Origin: Carposina sasakii
Taxonomy: Eukaryota; Arthropoda; Insecta; Lepidoptera; Carposinidae
Reading direction: 5' to 3'
DNA: 64,000 nt
Assembly (NCBI GenBank): GCA_014607495.2
Contig: CP053165.1
Coordinates: 3,962,906 to 4,026,905 of the forward strand
This document shows, in pieces, positions 12,696 through 22,030 of the stretch. Both the position numbers and the translations under genes were made by a program. Positions within the stretch are counted from its first letter, which is position 1; each line of letters starts with the position of its first letter. The notes beneath the pieces were generated by a model. That model searched no databases. It was not told where the DNA came from and saw only the letters and a list, made by a program, of their open reading frames with translations.

Positions 12696-13053
12696 TACTA
12701 GCCGTCAATAATCACATCACATCAGCCTATAGCAGTCTACTTCTGAACGTAAGCTTCCTCTAGGGCACATCAAAAGGCTACTGCTACAGGGGGTATTTGC
12801 GCATAGTCACCACATTGGGTAAGCGGTTTAGTGACCGCAGTGTGATGTTTAGACCACCTATATATTGTCAACACAGGAAGCGCTACTACCCACCTCCAGA
12901 AAACCCTTAATCGCCTCTTATGATACCCACGGATAGACATAGGCTAGTGCTACTCTACTCTGCTGACTGACACCGCACGGCCCTTTCATCATCAGCGGTT
13001 TAAACTGTGCATCGATCCGTCAGTCACTCAGTCATTCGGGACAAAGCGTTTTA
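12696..13053 (-). repeat. Retroposon fragment, tail-family related
   Basis: 'Acctccagaaaacccttaat' and 'tatgatacccacgg' are the reverse complement of a stretch in the repeats at 31725-31935 and 34420-34660 ('cgtgggtatcgtacgagg', 'aagggtttccaggaggt'). It is diverged and non-coding. Confidence 0.5.
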
Positions 13054-13440
13054 TACAGGGGGATTCTTGGTCGTCAACGGTCCCGAAAACTACGGAATCT
13101 CCTCATCATCACGATCATTATTCTCCATGGAAGCATACCTGGGAAGTGTCTGGTTCCCAAGATATTAGGGTTCAAAGTTAAGTAAATAGACTGCGTTTTT
13201 TTGCATAAATGCAGATAGACGCGAGTAGCAAGATTTTTTCACGAGAAATAATTATTATGTGTCTATGAAAAAACTAGCATAAACACTGGACACTATAAAT
13301 TACGCCCGATCAATTAATAAAAAAAATTAAAAAAATTTACATCATTTCCCAGCATTTTTTTTGGCATAAACTTTATTTGATGTATAGAGGTATAGAGTAC
13401 GTACCCTTCGTTAAGGGTGGCAACGAAAAAATATTCTGTA
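13054..13440 (+). mobile_element. MITE family A, copy 3
   Basis: Same layout as 6265-6651, with TACAGGGGGATTCTTGG at the left and ATATTCTGTA at the right. Scattered substitutions make it one of the more diverged copies. Confidence 0.8.
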
Positions 13441-13460
13441 TATAGGTAGGTATAGGAAAT

Positions 13461-13790
13461 CTATACATATAATAAAAATGTAACGGATCGCTGCCTGTAC
13501 ATGGAAGATATATGAGAAAAATATTATAGGAGACCTTTATCAACGCAATAGAACCCAAAACGATGATTTTTTGAATTTTTGTCTGTTTGTCGGTTTGTCT
13601 GTGCGTTTGTGCACGCTAATCTCAGAAACGGCTGAACCGATTTCGATGCAGTTTTCAGGAATATATTGTGACAGGTCCCACTTAACATATAGGCTACTTT
13701 TTATCCCGGGAAAATGTTTTTATCCCGGATAATTTCGACATTTTGTTTTTTCTGTAGTCCACGCGGACGGAGTCGCGGGCGTCCACTAGT
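13461..13790 (-). repeat. Dispersed retroposon-end repeat R1, longest copy
   Basis: Runs from 'taataaaaatgtaacgg' to 'gtcgcgggcgtccactagt'. It is the best reference copy in the window for this family. The stretch 13791-13914 between it and the retrovirus is unassigned. Confidence 0.7.
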
Positions 13791-13918
13791 TTAGGCATAT
13801 CTATGACTAACTTAAAACTACTTAGGGTTATGGCGTACCTATGGGAGGTCGGTTGACCATCCTAATTTTTATAGGTAACTAGAAGATAAGCACATAGAAC
13901 ATACCCAGAATGTCATGC

Positions 13919-14346
13919 TGTTACATGGTGACAATCACCACGCATTCACGTGACACTAGTGATTTGTGCCCTATAGTGATTAAGTGATTTGTTGACTTTA
14001 AGCATATTATCATATATTGTTTCCCTTTTAGTTAAGATAATGTATTTTTCTCATTCATTAGTTTTAATCATTATTTGTTCTTGTATCGTGTTTGTAATCA
14101 TTGTTTAACTTTACTAATAATTGCTAGCTGTTCCCAAAATCATTAGTAAATGATAGTAGTATATAAGCAATTGTAAAACTCTCAGAAAGGACTACTTCAA
14201 TTCCGAAACTCATTGTAGAAACTTCAATTCCAAGACTTAGATCTTTCCGTGATTCATTGTAGAGCAACGTCTCATTAGTTTAATAAATAAGTGTTATATT
14301 AAATAAAAGTATTTTTTAAAACCAATTTGCCACGTGTCATCTAACA
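13919..14346 (+). repeat. 5' LTR (428 bp)
   Basis: Starts TGTTACATGG and ends CATCTAACA, with 5-bp terminal inverted repeats TGTTA/TAACA. A TATA-like TATATAAG lies at 14160-14167, and AATAAA hexamers at 14282-14287 and 14302-14307 can act as poly(A) signals. So U3 is about 13919-14190 and R/U5 the remainder; the exact cap site cannot be read. Confidence 0.95.
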
Positions 14347-14349
14347 AAT

Positions 14350-14360
14350 TGGCGCAGTCG
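14350..14360 (+). promoter_or_regulatory. Primer-binding site, tRNA-Ser type
   Basis: TGGCGCAGTCG begins 3 nt after the 5' LTR. The TGGCGCA start pairs with a CCA-ended tRNA 3' end. The sequence is the serine-tRNA type used by elements such as 17.6 and 297; the tRNA identity is from family knowledge. Confidence 0.8.
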
Positions 14361-14455
14361 TGTGGGATTATTCTGACAGGGAAAACGTGTTGTGAGGACA
14401 AAATCGCCGAAGCAGTACGGTGTCCATAGGACTTAAATCTCCCTGCCGAACAACC

Positions 14456-14484
14456 ATGATCTGTTTGGTGGTACTCTGGTAAGT
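14456..14484 (+). promoter_or_regulatory. Leader AUG exon end with splice donor GTAAGT
   Basis: An ATG at 14456 opens seven codons rich in hydrophobic residues plus 2 nt before a consensus donor (exon ends at 14478, GTAAGT at 14479-14484). Left unspliced, this frame stops at 14480-14482 (TAA), so on genomic RNA it is only a tiny upstream ORF before gag. Spliced to either downstream acceptor (19870 or 20118) the frame stays open. The donor is therefore the likely source of subgenomic mRNAs for env and for the small ORF. No transcript was seen; this is inference from consensus sites and reading phase. Confidence 0.75.
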
Positions 14485-14620
14485 GGCTTTTACTTCTGCT
14501 CTACTTTCTATTTCTATTTTCCTAACCCCATTTCCATTTCGTTTATACTTCTACATCTTGTAATAAATATTAGGTTATTTTTACATATTTATAATATATA
14601 CGCATTAAATTATTTCAATA

Positions 14621-15553
14621 ATGGACGGATCAGATAATAAAATTTCATCAACCGTAGATCTAAATATTCTGCTCAGACTGATTCCTGATTTCAACACATC
14701 AGAACCCTCTCAGGTCTATAGATTCATTCGTTCCTGTGATTCTAGTTTCAAATTAGCAGTAATTACACAGCACCCTATTTTGTTAACTTATGCATTAAAT
14801 CAGATACTAGGACCAAATTCGAGCGACGTTCATGCCAAGACATATAGTAATTGGAACGAGCTAAAAAATTTTCTTATTCAAAAATTTTCGCATACCAAGA
14901 CCCTAGCACACCTTAATCTAGAACTGCAGTCCATGTTCCAAAGATCTAGCGAGTCAGTCACAGAATATTTTCACCGCGTCGATTTATGTAGGAACAAAAT
15001 AATCGAGAAGTTATCGGCGGAGATAACTGACGATACATTGACGGGACGTAATAGGGCTACAGAAGAGGCCGCCCTTAATGTATTCGTTAATGGTCTCTGC
15101 ACAGATATCGGGGTCATGCTAAGAACAAAAGAGTTCGATAATCTTTCGGATGCGGGACGTTTCGCTATAGCAGAAGACAAGATTAGGCAAATGAATAACG
15201 CTAGGCAAATCCTATATAGACCAAATCTCAATAGGTCTACAATACATACATCAGTCCAGCCAGTCCATCGCCCAGTATATCGACCACAAGTAAGGCAACC
15301 TAGTCACTCAAAAATTTGCAATTATTGCAAAACACCAGGTCATCTTATTGCCGAGTGCAGGAAGCGGGCCTTCAACAACTCCTTACGAGATCGACAGGCA
15401 AATCCTCGTCAGGTTACTCCAAGTTCTTATTCTGCTCCTAAAATTAATAATTTAAACTGGCATCCGGCCCTGGAGGCGGGCAACTCCACGGCCATCGGTT
15501 CAGCCCAGTACGAAATAATCACTCCGAAGGAGAACCAGGACGACCAAAATTAA
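14621..15553 (+). CDS. gag: Gag polyprotein (errantivirus-type)
   Basis: 310 aa, structural protein of the provirus. A capsid-like alpha-helical region spans about residues 10-200 (Ty3/Gypsy-type 'LNLELQSMFQRSSESVTEYF'). It is followed by a basic, proline-rich stretch and one CCHC zinc knuckle CNYCKTPGHLIAEC (C-X2-C-X4-H-X4-C) near residues 238-251, expected to bind genomic RNA. The start is the first ATG of a long open frame 275 nt after the 5' LTR. The last about 100 nt overlap the pol frame, and a TTTAAAC slippery site lies at 15451-15457. Length is ordinary for the group. The clear zinc knuckle is notable because Gag of the type member gypsy lacks one (recalled, not checked). Confidence 0.92.
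   Translation: MDGSDNKISSTVDLNILLRLIPDFNTSEPSQVYRFIRSCDSSFKLAVITQHPILLTYALNQILGPNSSDVHAKTYSNWNELKNFLIQKFSHTKTLAHLNLELQSMFQRSSESVTEYFHRVDLCRNKIIEKLSAEITDDTLTGRNRATEEAALNVFVNGLCTDIGVMLRTKEFDNLSDAGRFAIAEDKIRQMNNARQILYRPNLNRSTIHTSVQPVHRPVYRPQVRQPSHSKICNYCKTPGHLIAECRKRAFNNSLRDRQANPRQVTPSSYSAPKINNLNWHPALEAGNSTAIGSAQYEIITPKENQDDQN
15451..15493 (+). promoter_or_regulatory. Programmed -1 frameshift signal (gag-pol)
   Basis: The heptamer T TTA AAC (15451-15457) is in the gag reading phase required for simultaneous P/A-site slippage. Eight nt later a stem forms between 15466-15475 (ggccctggag) and 15484-15493 (ctccacggcc), 9 of 10 pairs, with an 8-nt loop. The loop's gggc (15478-15481) can also pair with gccc at 15503-15506 as a pseudoknot. 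The pol frame is closed by TAA at 15448-15450 and open from the heptamer onward. Confidence 0.85.
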
Positions 15554-18500
15554 GTAATAACCAGGTGAGGCATCCGACATATACTCCAAAGAACACAGTC
15601 CATCGGGGACAAGTTTCACAAACTCCGTTCAAAGGTCAGTATACGTCGACAGAAACTCAAAAACAAACTTGCGATGCCTCTACCCAAACTCATATTTCTA
15701 TTTCCGAATCATTACAAGCCTACGAACAGGGTAACCAGCCCCAAAACCTTGGCTCTACTAAATCCAATCAAAACTCAATTAATAATACTAAATCCAAGTT
15801 AAAACCTAAATCGCACTCTAAAAAGAAATCTATATCTAAGTCTAAATCTAATTCAAAACGTAAATCAAAATCTACTTCCAATTCTAACCCTACTAAATCT
15901 TATAATATTGCCTCGTTAAATATTCCTCCTGAAAATCTACTACACTGCAAATTTCACGTCGAAGGACAACCAATAACTCTTTTAGTTGACACAGGAGCAG
16001 CTATCTCTGTCATTCGTAAAGACAAAATCGGTAATAATTTCGTAAATACGTCAAACATAGTCTCTATAGTTGGAATATCTAGTAATAAATCAACAGTAAA
16101 TACACATGGAACATCTCTTATTTCATTGGATGAACTTCCGAAACACATGTTCCATGTTGCTGACTTGAACATTTTTGCAGACGGAATTTTAGGTAACGAT
16201 TTCCTTACAAAATTTCATGTCAATATATACATGCAATCGAGAACTATGCGCGTGCGTGATAGGACTTATAAACTGTTTTATCTTCATGATCAAACAAAGT
16301 CCGAAAACGACGGCGACGAACAGTTCATAGGTCAACGTTCCGAAACTGTTATCACATGTTTTACTCCTAACATTCCAAATGGACAAGCCGTCATAGAAAA
16401 ACAGAATATCCATGACGATATAACTATTCCTAACGCGTTAGTAAATATTGTAAATAATAGATTTCTTATAACTTGTATAAACTCTAGTAATAGTGATAAA
16501 CACATTTCCTTGCCTATTGTTCAAGCATTACCAATTATAGATAAAATTGAATATCCAATTAACTGTATAAACTCGTTAGACACATACTCTCGTACAAACA
16601 AACAAGAACTGATTCATAAACTTATCCGTCGAGAACACCTCAACAAAGAAGAAAGTGAATCACTTGATAAAATAGTCACGGAATTCTCAGATATCTTTTA
16701 TACCGAAGGTGACCCTTTAACTTTTACCAATCATACGAAACATTCTATTCCTACTACGTCAGATATACCGATTAACACAAAAACGTATAGATTCCCTTTC
16801 GTTCATCAGCAAGAAGTCAAAACACAGGTTCAAAAGATGCTCGATCAAAATATCATTCAACCCAGCACATCTCCTTGGAGCAGTCCTATATGGGTGGTAC
16901 CTAAGAAGTTAGATGCTTCAGGCAAACCAAAATGGCGTGTTGTAATTGATTATCGTAAACTTAACGAAGTCACAGTAGGAGACAGCTATCCTTTGCCCAA
17001 TATCTCAGATATTCTTGACAAATTAGGACATTCCGTTTATTTCACTACTTTAGACCTTGCATCTGGTTTTCATCAGATAGAACTTGATTCAAAAGATATT
17101 CCGAAAACTGCTTTTAATACACCTTACGGTCACTATGAATTTCTTCGTATGCCATTTGGTCTTAAAAACGCACCAGCCACATTCCAACGTGCCATGGATA
17201 GCGTTCTTTATGGCCTACAGGGTGAACGTTGTTTCGTCTATCTCGACGACATCGTTGTATTCGCATCCAGCATCCAAGAACACAGTGTTAAACTCACAGA
17301 AGTATTTAAACGTCTAAGACAACATGGTCTTAAGATTCAGCCTGATAAGTGCGAATTCATGAGGAAAGAAGTAGCATATTTAGGTCACATTATATCTTCT
17401 GAAGGTGTTAAACCTAATCCTGACAAAGTAATTGCTGTCCAACAATTTCCTATTCCTAAATCTTGTAAAGATATAAAATCATTTTTAGGTCTTGCAGGTT
17501 ATTATCGCCGTTTCATCCCAAACTTTAGTAAAATAACAAAACCTTTAACAGGTCTTCTAAAAAAGGACGTTCTATTCATTTGGGGAGACGAACAACAGCG
17601 TGCTTTCGATACTTGCAAAAATATCCTTACTCAAACTCCCTTGTTACAATACCCCGACTTTAGTAAAGAGTTCATACTAACCACAGACGCTTCTATGCAT
17701 GCAATCGGAGCAATTCTTTCGCAAGGCGAAATAGGCAAAGATTTGCCCATTGCGTACGCTTCACGTACATTAAATAAAGCAGAATCAAACTATTCTACGA
17801 TAGAACGCGAGTTATTAGCCATCGTCTGGGCGGTGAAACATTTTCGCCCCTATCTCTTTGGAAGGAAGTTTAAGATCGTAACCGACCATAAACCTCTTAC
17901 TTGGTTATTTTCTATAAAAGACCCAGGTAGTCGTCTCGTTCGATGGAGATTAAAGTTGGAAGAGTACGACTACGAGATAGTTTACAAAGCTGGTAAAATA
18001 AATACAAATGCTGATGCTCTCTCACGTCCGCCTATTTTTAACTCTAATGTCATAGACTTAACGACAGATAGTCCTATTCCACAAATACCTGAAACTCCTA
18101 ATGACTTTTTGCAAATCAATTATGACCATTTTATATCTCAAACTCGTTCATTCGATACTCCTAACCTTAAGTTATCCCCAGACAGACTTTTAGACACCAG
18201 ACATAAAGACATATTTATTCCCACATCCTGTATAGCCTCAGATCAAAATGATCTATTCAACGAAGCTATTGGCTCTTGCTCCCAAACAGAACCTTATCTA
18301 GAAAAACAAAAATCCCTTTATAGTGTAGATCTCTTAATTTCAGATGAAAAGCAAAATCTCTATTTCAGTTGCACAAGACCCTCTCATTTCGATCCATGGG
18401 ATTCAGAAAGTTACTTCAAATCTCTCTTGAATTGTCTACAACAAAATAACATAAAATCACTCTATGTTCCCGATCATAAGTTAGATCGCACTTGCAAACT

Positions 18501-19629
18501 TCAAGGTAATGAACAACTACGGATCACCGCGTATCTAGCTGATTATTTCGATTGTCAAATAACAATTTGCGAAAATAAAGTTCAATATCCTACGGTAGAC
18601 GATATTCCTAACATTTTAAAAACATTCCACAATGAACCAACTTCCGGGCATCGTGGCATCGCAGAAACTACTAGAAAAATACGCGAAGCCTTTTTCTGGA
18701 AAGGAATGACGGAAGATATAAAAAAATATGTAGAATCTTGTATTGTATGCCAACGTAATAAAATTCAAAGAAAGAACTTTCAAGCCCCAATGGTTATTAC
18801 ATCTCAGTCCACTGAGCCATTCGAACGTGTCTCCATAGATCTTGTTTCCTATTCCGATGTCAGTAATTGCAATAACAAATACGTATTAACTCTACAAGAC
18901 GAACTCACTAGATATGTTCAAGCCTATGCTATACCAGATAAAGAAGCTGTTACAGTTGCTAAACAATTGTTACATTTTTGCCAACATTACGGACCTCCAA
19001 AAAGGTTTCACTCCGACCAAGGTACCGAATTTATGAATAATGTAATAAAACAATTAATGAAGTATTTTGGTTCAGACCACACTTTCAATACCGCTTATCA
19101 TCCACAAACAAATGGTGCATTAGAAAGATTCCATGCTACTTTGCGTGATCATATCCGAATGTACCACAATCGTCGTCTGAAAAACTGGGATCAAATCATC
19201 CCTTATGCAATAATGTGTCATAACACTTCCATAAACAATTCCACAGGTTATACTCCACATGAATTACTTTTTGGTTATAAACCTCGACCATTTTACTCCT
19301 TAAAGCCAATTCCAGAATATACAGCGTGTGATTATCTAAAAGATCTTAATGAACGTCTTAAGGTTTCTCGCGATTGTGCTCTACGCAACGTAGAAAACAT
19401 GAAGGAAAAAGCAAAAGAGCGATACGATAGTCAAATTAAAAATTTCGTTAGTTTTAAAGTAGGTAGCAAAGTAATGTTGCGTGTCCCGAATCCGAACAAT
19501 CTAGATGCAAAATGGGAAGGCCCTTATGAAATAATACGTGTCGGATTCAATGAAAACTACGTTATTAGAAAAGCAGGCAAAAATCAGTTGATCCATGCAA
19601 ACCGATTACGTCCGTTTGATGTACAATAG
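15451..19629 (+). CDS. pol: Pol polyprotein (protease, RT, RNase H, integrase)
   Basis: Read in the -1 frame after the slippery site; 1,354 codons follow position 15565. There is no ATG before the protease, so expression as Gag-Pol by frameshift is expected. Numbering from 15565: a Lys/Ser-rich linker (about 75-110); aspartic protease LLVDTGA with Asp142; reverse transcriptase with YLDD at 559-562; RNase H starting at TTDAS (Asp708); integrase zinc module H1022/H1029/C1059/C1062; catalytic triad Asp1092, Asp1151, Glu1187 with exact 35-residue D-E spacing; and a C-terminal GPY module at about 1319. All key residues are present and no stop interrupts the frame. Domain order PR-RT-RH-IN is Ty3/Gypsy. 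Confidence 0.93.
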   Translation, partial: FKLASGPGGGQLHGHRFSPVRNNHSEGEPGRPKLSNNQVRHPTYTPKNTVHRGQVSQTPFKGQYTSTETQKQTCDASTQTHISISESLQAYEQGNQPQNLGSTKSNQNSINNTKSKLKPKSHSKKKSISKSKSNSKRKSKSTSNSNPTKSYNIASLNIPPENLLHCKFHVEGQPITLLVDTGAAISVIRKDKIGNNFVNTSNIVSIVGISSNKSTVNTHGTSLISLDELPKHMFHVADLNIFADGILGNDFLTKFHVNIYMQSRTMRVRDRTYKLFYLHDQTKSENDGDEQFIGQRSETVITCFTPNIPNGQAVIEKQNIHDDITIPNALVNIVNNRFLITCINSSNSDKHISLPIVQALPIIDKIEYPINCINSLDTYSRTNKQELIHKLIRREHLNKEESESLDKIVTEFSDIFYTEGDPLTFTNHTKHSIPTTSDIPINTKTYRFPFVHQQEVKTQVQKMLDQNIIQPSTSPWSSPIWVVPKKLDASGKPKWRVVIDYRKLNEVTVGDSYPLPNISDILDKLGHSVYFTTLDLASGFHQIELDSKDIPKTAFNTPYGHYEFLRMPFGLKNAPATFQRAMDSVLYGLQGERCFVYLDDIVVFASSIQEHSVKLTEVFKRLRQHGLKIQPDKCEFMRKEVAYLGHIISSEGVKPNPDKVIAVQQFPIPKSCKDIKSFLGLAGYYRRFIPNFSKITKPLTGLLKKDVLFIWGDEQQRAFDTCKNILTQTPLLQYPDFSKEFILTTDASMHAIGAILSQGEIGKDLPIAYASRTLNKAESNYSTIERELLAIVWAVKHFRPYLFGRKFKIVTDHKPLTWLFSIKDPGSRLVRWRLKLEEYDYEIVYKAGKINTNADALSRPPIFNSNVIDLTTDSPIPQIPETPNDFLQINYDHFISQTRSFDTPNLKLSPDRLLDTRHKDIFIPTSCIASDQNDLFNEAIGSCSQTEPYLEKQKSLYSVDLLISDEKQNLYFSCTRPSHFDPWDSESYFKSLLNCLQQNNIKSLYVPDHKLDRTCKLQGNEQLRITAYLADYFDCQITICENKVQYPTVDDIPNILKTFHNEPTSGHRGIAETTRKIREAFFWKGMTEDIKKYVESCIVCQRNKIQRKNFQAPMVITSQSTEPFERVSIDLVSYSDVSNCNNKYVLTLQDELTRYVQAYAIPDKEAVTVAKQLLHFCQHYGPPKRFHSDQGTEFMNNVIKQLMKYFGSDHTFNTAYHPQTNGALERFHATLRDHIRMYHNRRLKNWDQIIPYAIMCHNTSINNSTGYTPHELLFGYKPRPFYSLKPIPEYTACDYLKDLNERLKVSRDCALRNVENMKEKAKERYDSQIKNFVSFKVGSKVMLRVPNPNNLDAKWEGPYEIIRVGFNENYVIRKAGKNQLIHANRLRPFDVQ

Positions 19630-19870
19630 TTATAAGCATTTAGCCGTATAGTGGCCGGCTGTCCAAAGAATAGTACTATTGCCTCTAGTATTAGGCATGT
19701 CGTAAAAGGCGACAAATTTAGGTTAAGTTCAATTAGGTAAGATAGTTTCTAAGAAAACCAAAATAATTATACAATTTCAATAATAAATAATATACATCTA
19801 TTCTATATCGTTACGTTAACTTAGCTAGTTTATTAAATCTTTAGTTATTCTATCTTTTCTATCTTTACAG
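19630..19870 (+). promoter_or_regulatory. Pol-env spacer ending in a splice acceptor
   Basis: AT-rich spacer ending in the pyrimidine-rich acceptor 'ttctatctttacag' (AG at 19869-19870), 26 nt before the small membrane ORF. Joining donor 14478 to 19871 completes the split codon, and the next codon begins at 19872, in phase with the ORF ending at 20150. Confidence 0.6.
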
Positions 19871-19871
19871 G

Positions 19872-20150
19872 GCGATAGCTCAAAACAGTCACAATGTGAT
19901 GGCAACTCAAAATAATATTCCTGAAAACAATTCCTCCTACTATGATATCATGAATAATCCATATATTAGTTTTATAATTTGTTCAATAGTTAAAGTTATA
20001 ATTTATATTTTACTGTATAAAATTTATATTTTTGTCAAAAGCCTAATTACTAAGAATAAAAATAATCAAGTGTTACCTCGTAATCATAATTCTAACATAA
20101 ATATTCAATGTCTTTCAGGGCAACTACAAGAATCGTTGCCAGCGGCATGA
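19872..20150 (+). CDS. Small putative membrane protein ORF of the provirus
   Basis: An open frame of 92 codons (first ATG 19899) preceded directly by a splice acceptor and in phase with the leader exon at 14456-14478. It has a polar N-terminal segment, then a strongly hydrophobic segment of about 25-30 residues with interspersed lysine and tyrosine ('SFIICSIVKVIIYILLYKIY'), then a lysine/asparagine-rich tail. This predicts one membrane span. It overlaps the 5' end of env in a different frame. I recognise no family. It could be a genuine accessory protein, or an open intron segment kept by chance; the in-phase acceptor favours the first. Confidence 0.45.
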   Translation, partial: AIAQNSHNVMATQNNIPENNSSYYDIMNNPYISFIICSIVKVIIYILLYKIYIFVKSLITKNKNNQVLPRNHNSNINIQCLSGQLQESLPAA

Positions 20151-22021
20151 TAATATCGGAACCCTTACCGTCAAATTCAGGATTGTTTTATAAAGAGGAA
20201 GGTACAATATACCCCTCCGATGAGACATGGAAACTCATCATTTATCGAGAACTCAAACCCATTTTTATTTCCCATGAATCTCTTTTACGATTATCTGATA
20301 AATTCCAAACAATATCTTCAAAATATGCACAATTTCCTAATGTATTATCTGTAAAATCATTTCTTAGAGTTAGTTTAGATAAGATAGAAAATAGACTTTC
20401 CGAGTTAAGCATGTATCTAGGCAAGAACTCACGTCAGAAACGAGAGCTCATAGATGGTCTTAGTTCTGTCCTTAAATGGCTAATAGGTACTCCTGATGCT
20501 AAAGATGCCAAAAGATATGACGAATGTATCGATATGCTTGAAAAACAGGAATTAGATCTGACTTCACTTATGGAAAAACAACTCCAAATAACTTCTTCAA
20601 CTATCAAAAACTTTAACGAAACCATTTTCAAAATATCTTTCGACGAACAAATTATTAATGAAAATATCAATAGGTTAAATAATTATTTAAATCAAACTGA
20701 TAAAATTATTTTCGATATTAAAATCAGCGAACAAATATCCACAATCTCTCTAGAAATACTTGAATTAGTTACTAGCTTAGAAAATGAGATAAATGATTGC
20801 CTCCTAAGTATTTTATTTGCTAAATCTAACATTATACATCCTTCAATAATCACATTACAAAAACTATATCAAGAACTTCTTTTATCAAACCATATTCGTA
20901 CAAATAAACGCTTAGTTACATCAGTCACACTCAATAACATACACACTATATTAGATTCATGTACCTTATCTGCATATGTTTATTCCAATAGATTAGTTTA
21001 TATATTAGAATTCCCTCTTGTCCAAAATGATCCTTTTACACTCTATCATATTTATTCCATTCCTGTCCAACATCCTAACTCCTCATACCATACTACCATT
21101 ATCCCAGAGCACAAGTATATAGCTACAAACCCGAGTGGCAATCAATACATTTCAATGAGTTCACTAGAAGATTGCAAACCATATGAGCCGAAGAAAAGCG
21201 TTTGCACCAACGTCGTCGTATACGAATCTATTGCACGTCCTATTTGTGAAATGCAAATACTCTTCAGCACATCAAAGTCAATCCCTGAAACCTGTACTAC
21301 TACAACATTTCCAGCAGAAATCAATACCTTTCAACCAATCTCCAATAACAAATGGCTGTTTATTTTAAGCAACGCAACACAATGTGTCCTTCAATGCAAA
21401 ACAGAAATCACTCATCATACTATCAAAGGATCTGGAATCATCACCCTGCCGCAAGGATGCAAACTCCATACAAGTTACAGTACACTTTCAGCACACTATT
21501 CGTCTGAAGAAAATGTTACTTTTCCTATAATTGTTCCTGATATTCAAACAGATGACTGTTTCGAAGAATACAAACATGCAAATGTTCCAGAACTTATACC
21601 GATATCTATTAATGAGATGCCTCTAGATTCTCTTAATCAAATAAATAATCATTTAAATAAATATTCAGAAGAACTCAAGAAAATGAGAAATCAACCATTT
21701 CTGCAACGTCATCAATATAGTTTCTCCTATTTATACCTCTTTATTGGATTAATAATGACAGCATATCTAATGATAAAATACTGCAACCATTATCCTAATA
21801 TTCTACGAAGAAGAAGATCAACAGATACCAGTTGTATTCAAATATTTAATAACTGTTTTGACTCATCCAAGAGACGTCAAACAACACATGCAGGAATATC
21901 AATTCCTATGTCCAATGTTGTTCAACCAACTACCTCCTGCATTTCCGATGATGAAGACGACTCTCCAGCAGCAACTCTTCACTCACAAAGATCAGGTGCT
22001 AACACCCAATCTTTATTCTAA
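20108..22021 (+). CDS. env: Env, F-type fusion glycoprotein
   Basis: Open frame of 637 codons. The true N-terminus is probably supplied by splicing: acceptor 'tgtctttcag' ends at 20118, and leader donor 14478 joins in the same phase, so translation would begin at 14456 with a hydrophobic leader. A furin-type site RQKR is at residues 109-112 (numbered from 20108), followed by a fusion-peptide-like segment and the 'DAKDAKRYDEC' region typical of errantivirus and baculovirus F-type Env. Cysteine-containing ectodomain, coiled-coil-like Asn/Leu/Ile segments (about 170-230), one membrane anchor near 540-560 ('YLYLFIGLIMTAYLMIKYC') and a cytoplasmic tail of about 75 residues complete it. It is uninterrupted. 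Confidence 0.9.
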   Translation: MSFRATTRIVASGMIISEPLPSNSGLFYKEEGTIYPSDETWKLIIYRELKPIFISHESLLRLSDKFQTISSKYAQFPNVLSVKSFLRVSLDKIENRLSELSMYLGKNSRQKRELIDGLSSVLKWLIGTPDAKDAKRYDECIDMLEKQELDLTSLMEKQLQITSSTIKNFNETIFKISFDEQIINENINRLNNYLNQTDKIIFDIKISEQISTISLEILELVTSLENEINDCLLSILFAKSNIIHPSIITLQKLYQELLLSNHIRTNKRLVTSVTLNNIHTILDSCTLSAYVYSNRLVYILEFPLVQNDPFTLYHIYSIPVQHPNSSYHTTIIPEHKYIATNPSGNQYISMSSLEDCKPYEPKKSVCTNVVVYESIARPICEMQILFSTSKSIPETCTTTTFPAEINTFQPISNNKWLFILSNATQCVLQCKTEITHHTIKGSGIITLPQGCKLHTSYSTLSAHYSSEENVTFPIIVPDIQTDDCFEEYKHANVPELIPISINEMPLDSLNQINNHLNKYSEELKKMRNQPFLQRHQYSFSYLYLFIGLIMTAYLMIKYCNHYPNILRRRRSTDTSCIQIFNNCFDSSKRRQTTHAGISIPMSNVVQPTTSCISDDEDDSPAATLHSQRSGANTQSLF

Positions 22022-22030
22022 GGGGGGAGG
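22021..22030 (+). promoter_or_regulatory. Polypurine tract
   Basis: AGGGGGGAGG abuts the 3' LTR directly and overlaps the last base of the env stop codon (TAA, 22019-22021). This is the expected position for the plus-strand primer. Confidence 0.9.

Noticed and set aside
15565..15567. GTG at 15565 as a pol start codon
   Set aside because: Non-AUG starts are rare in this group, and the frame is open upstream to a well-formed slippery site, so frameshifting is the better explanation.
20108..20110. ATG at 20108 as the real env start
   Set aside because: It lies 11 nt inside the predicted intron and would give a start without a signal peptide; the spliced leader AUG fits better, though this ATG cannot be excluded.
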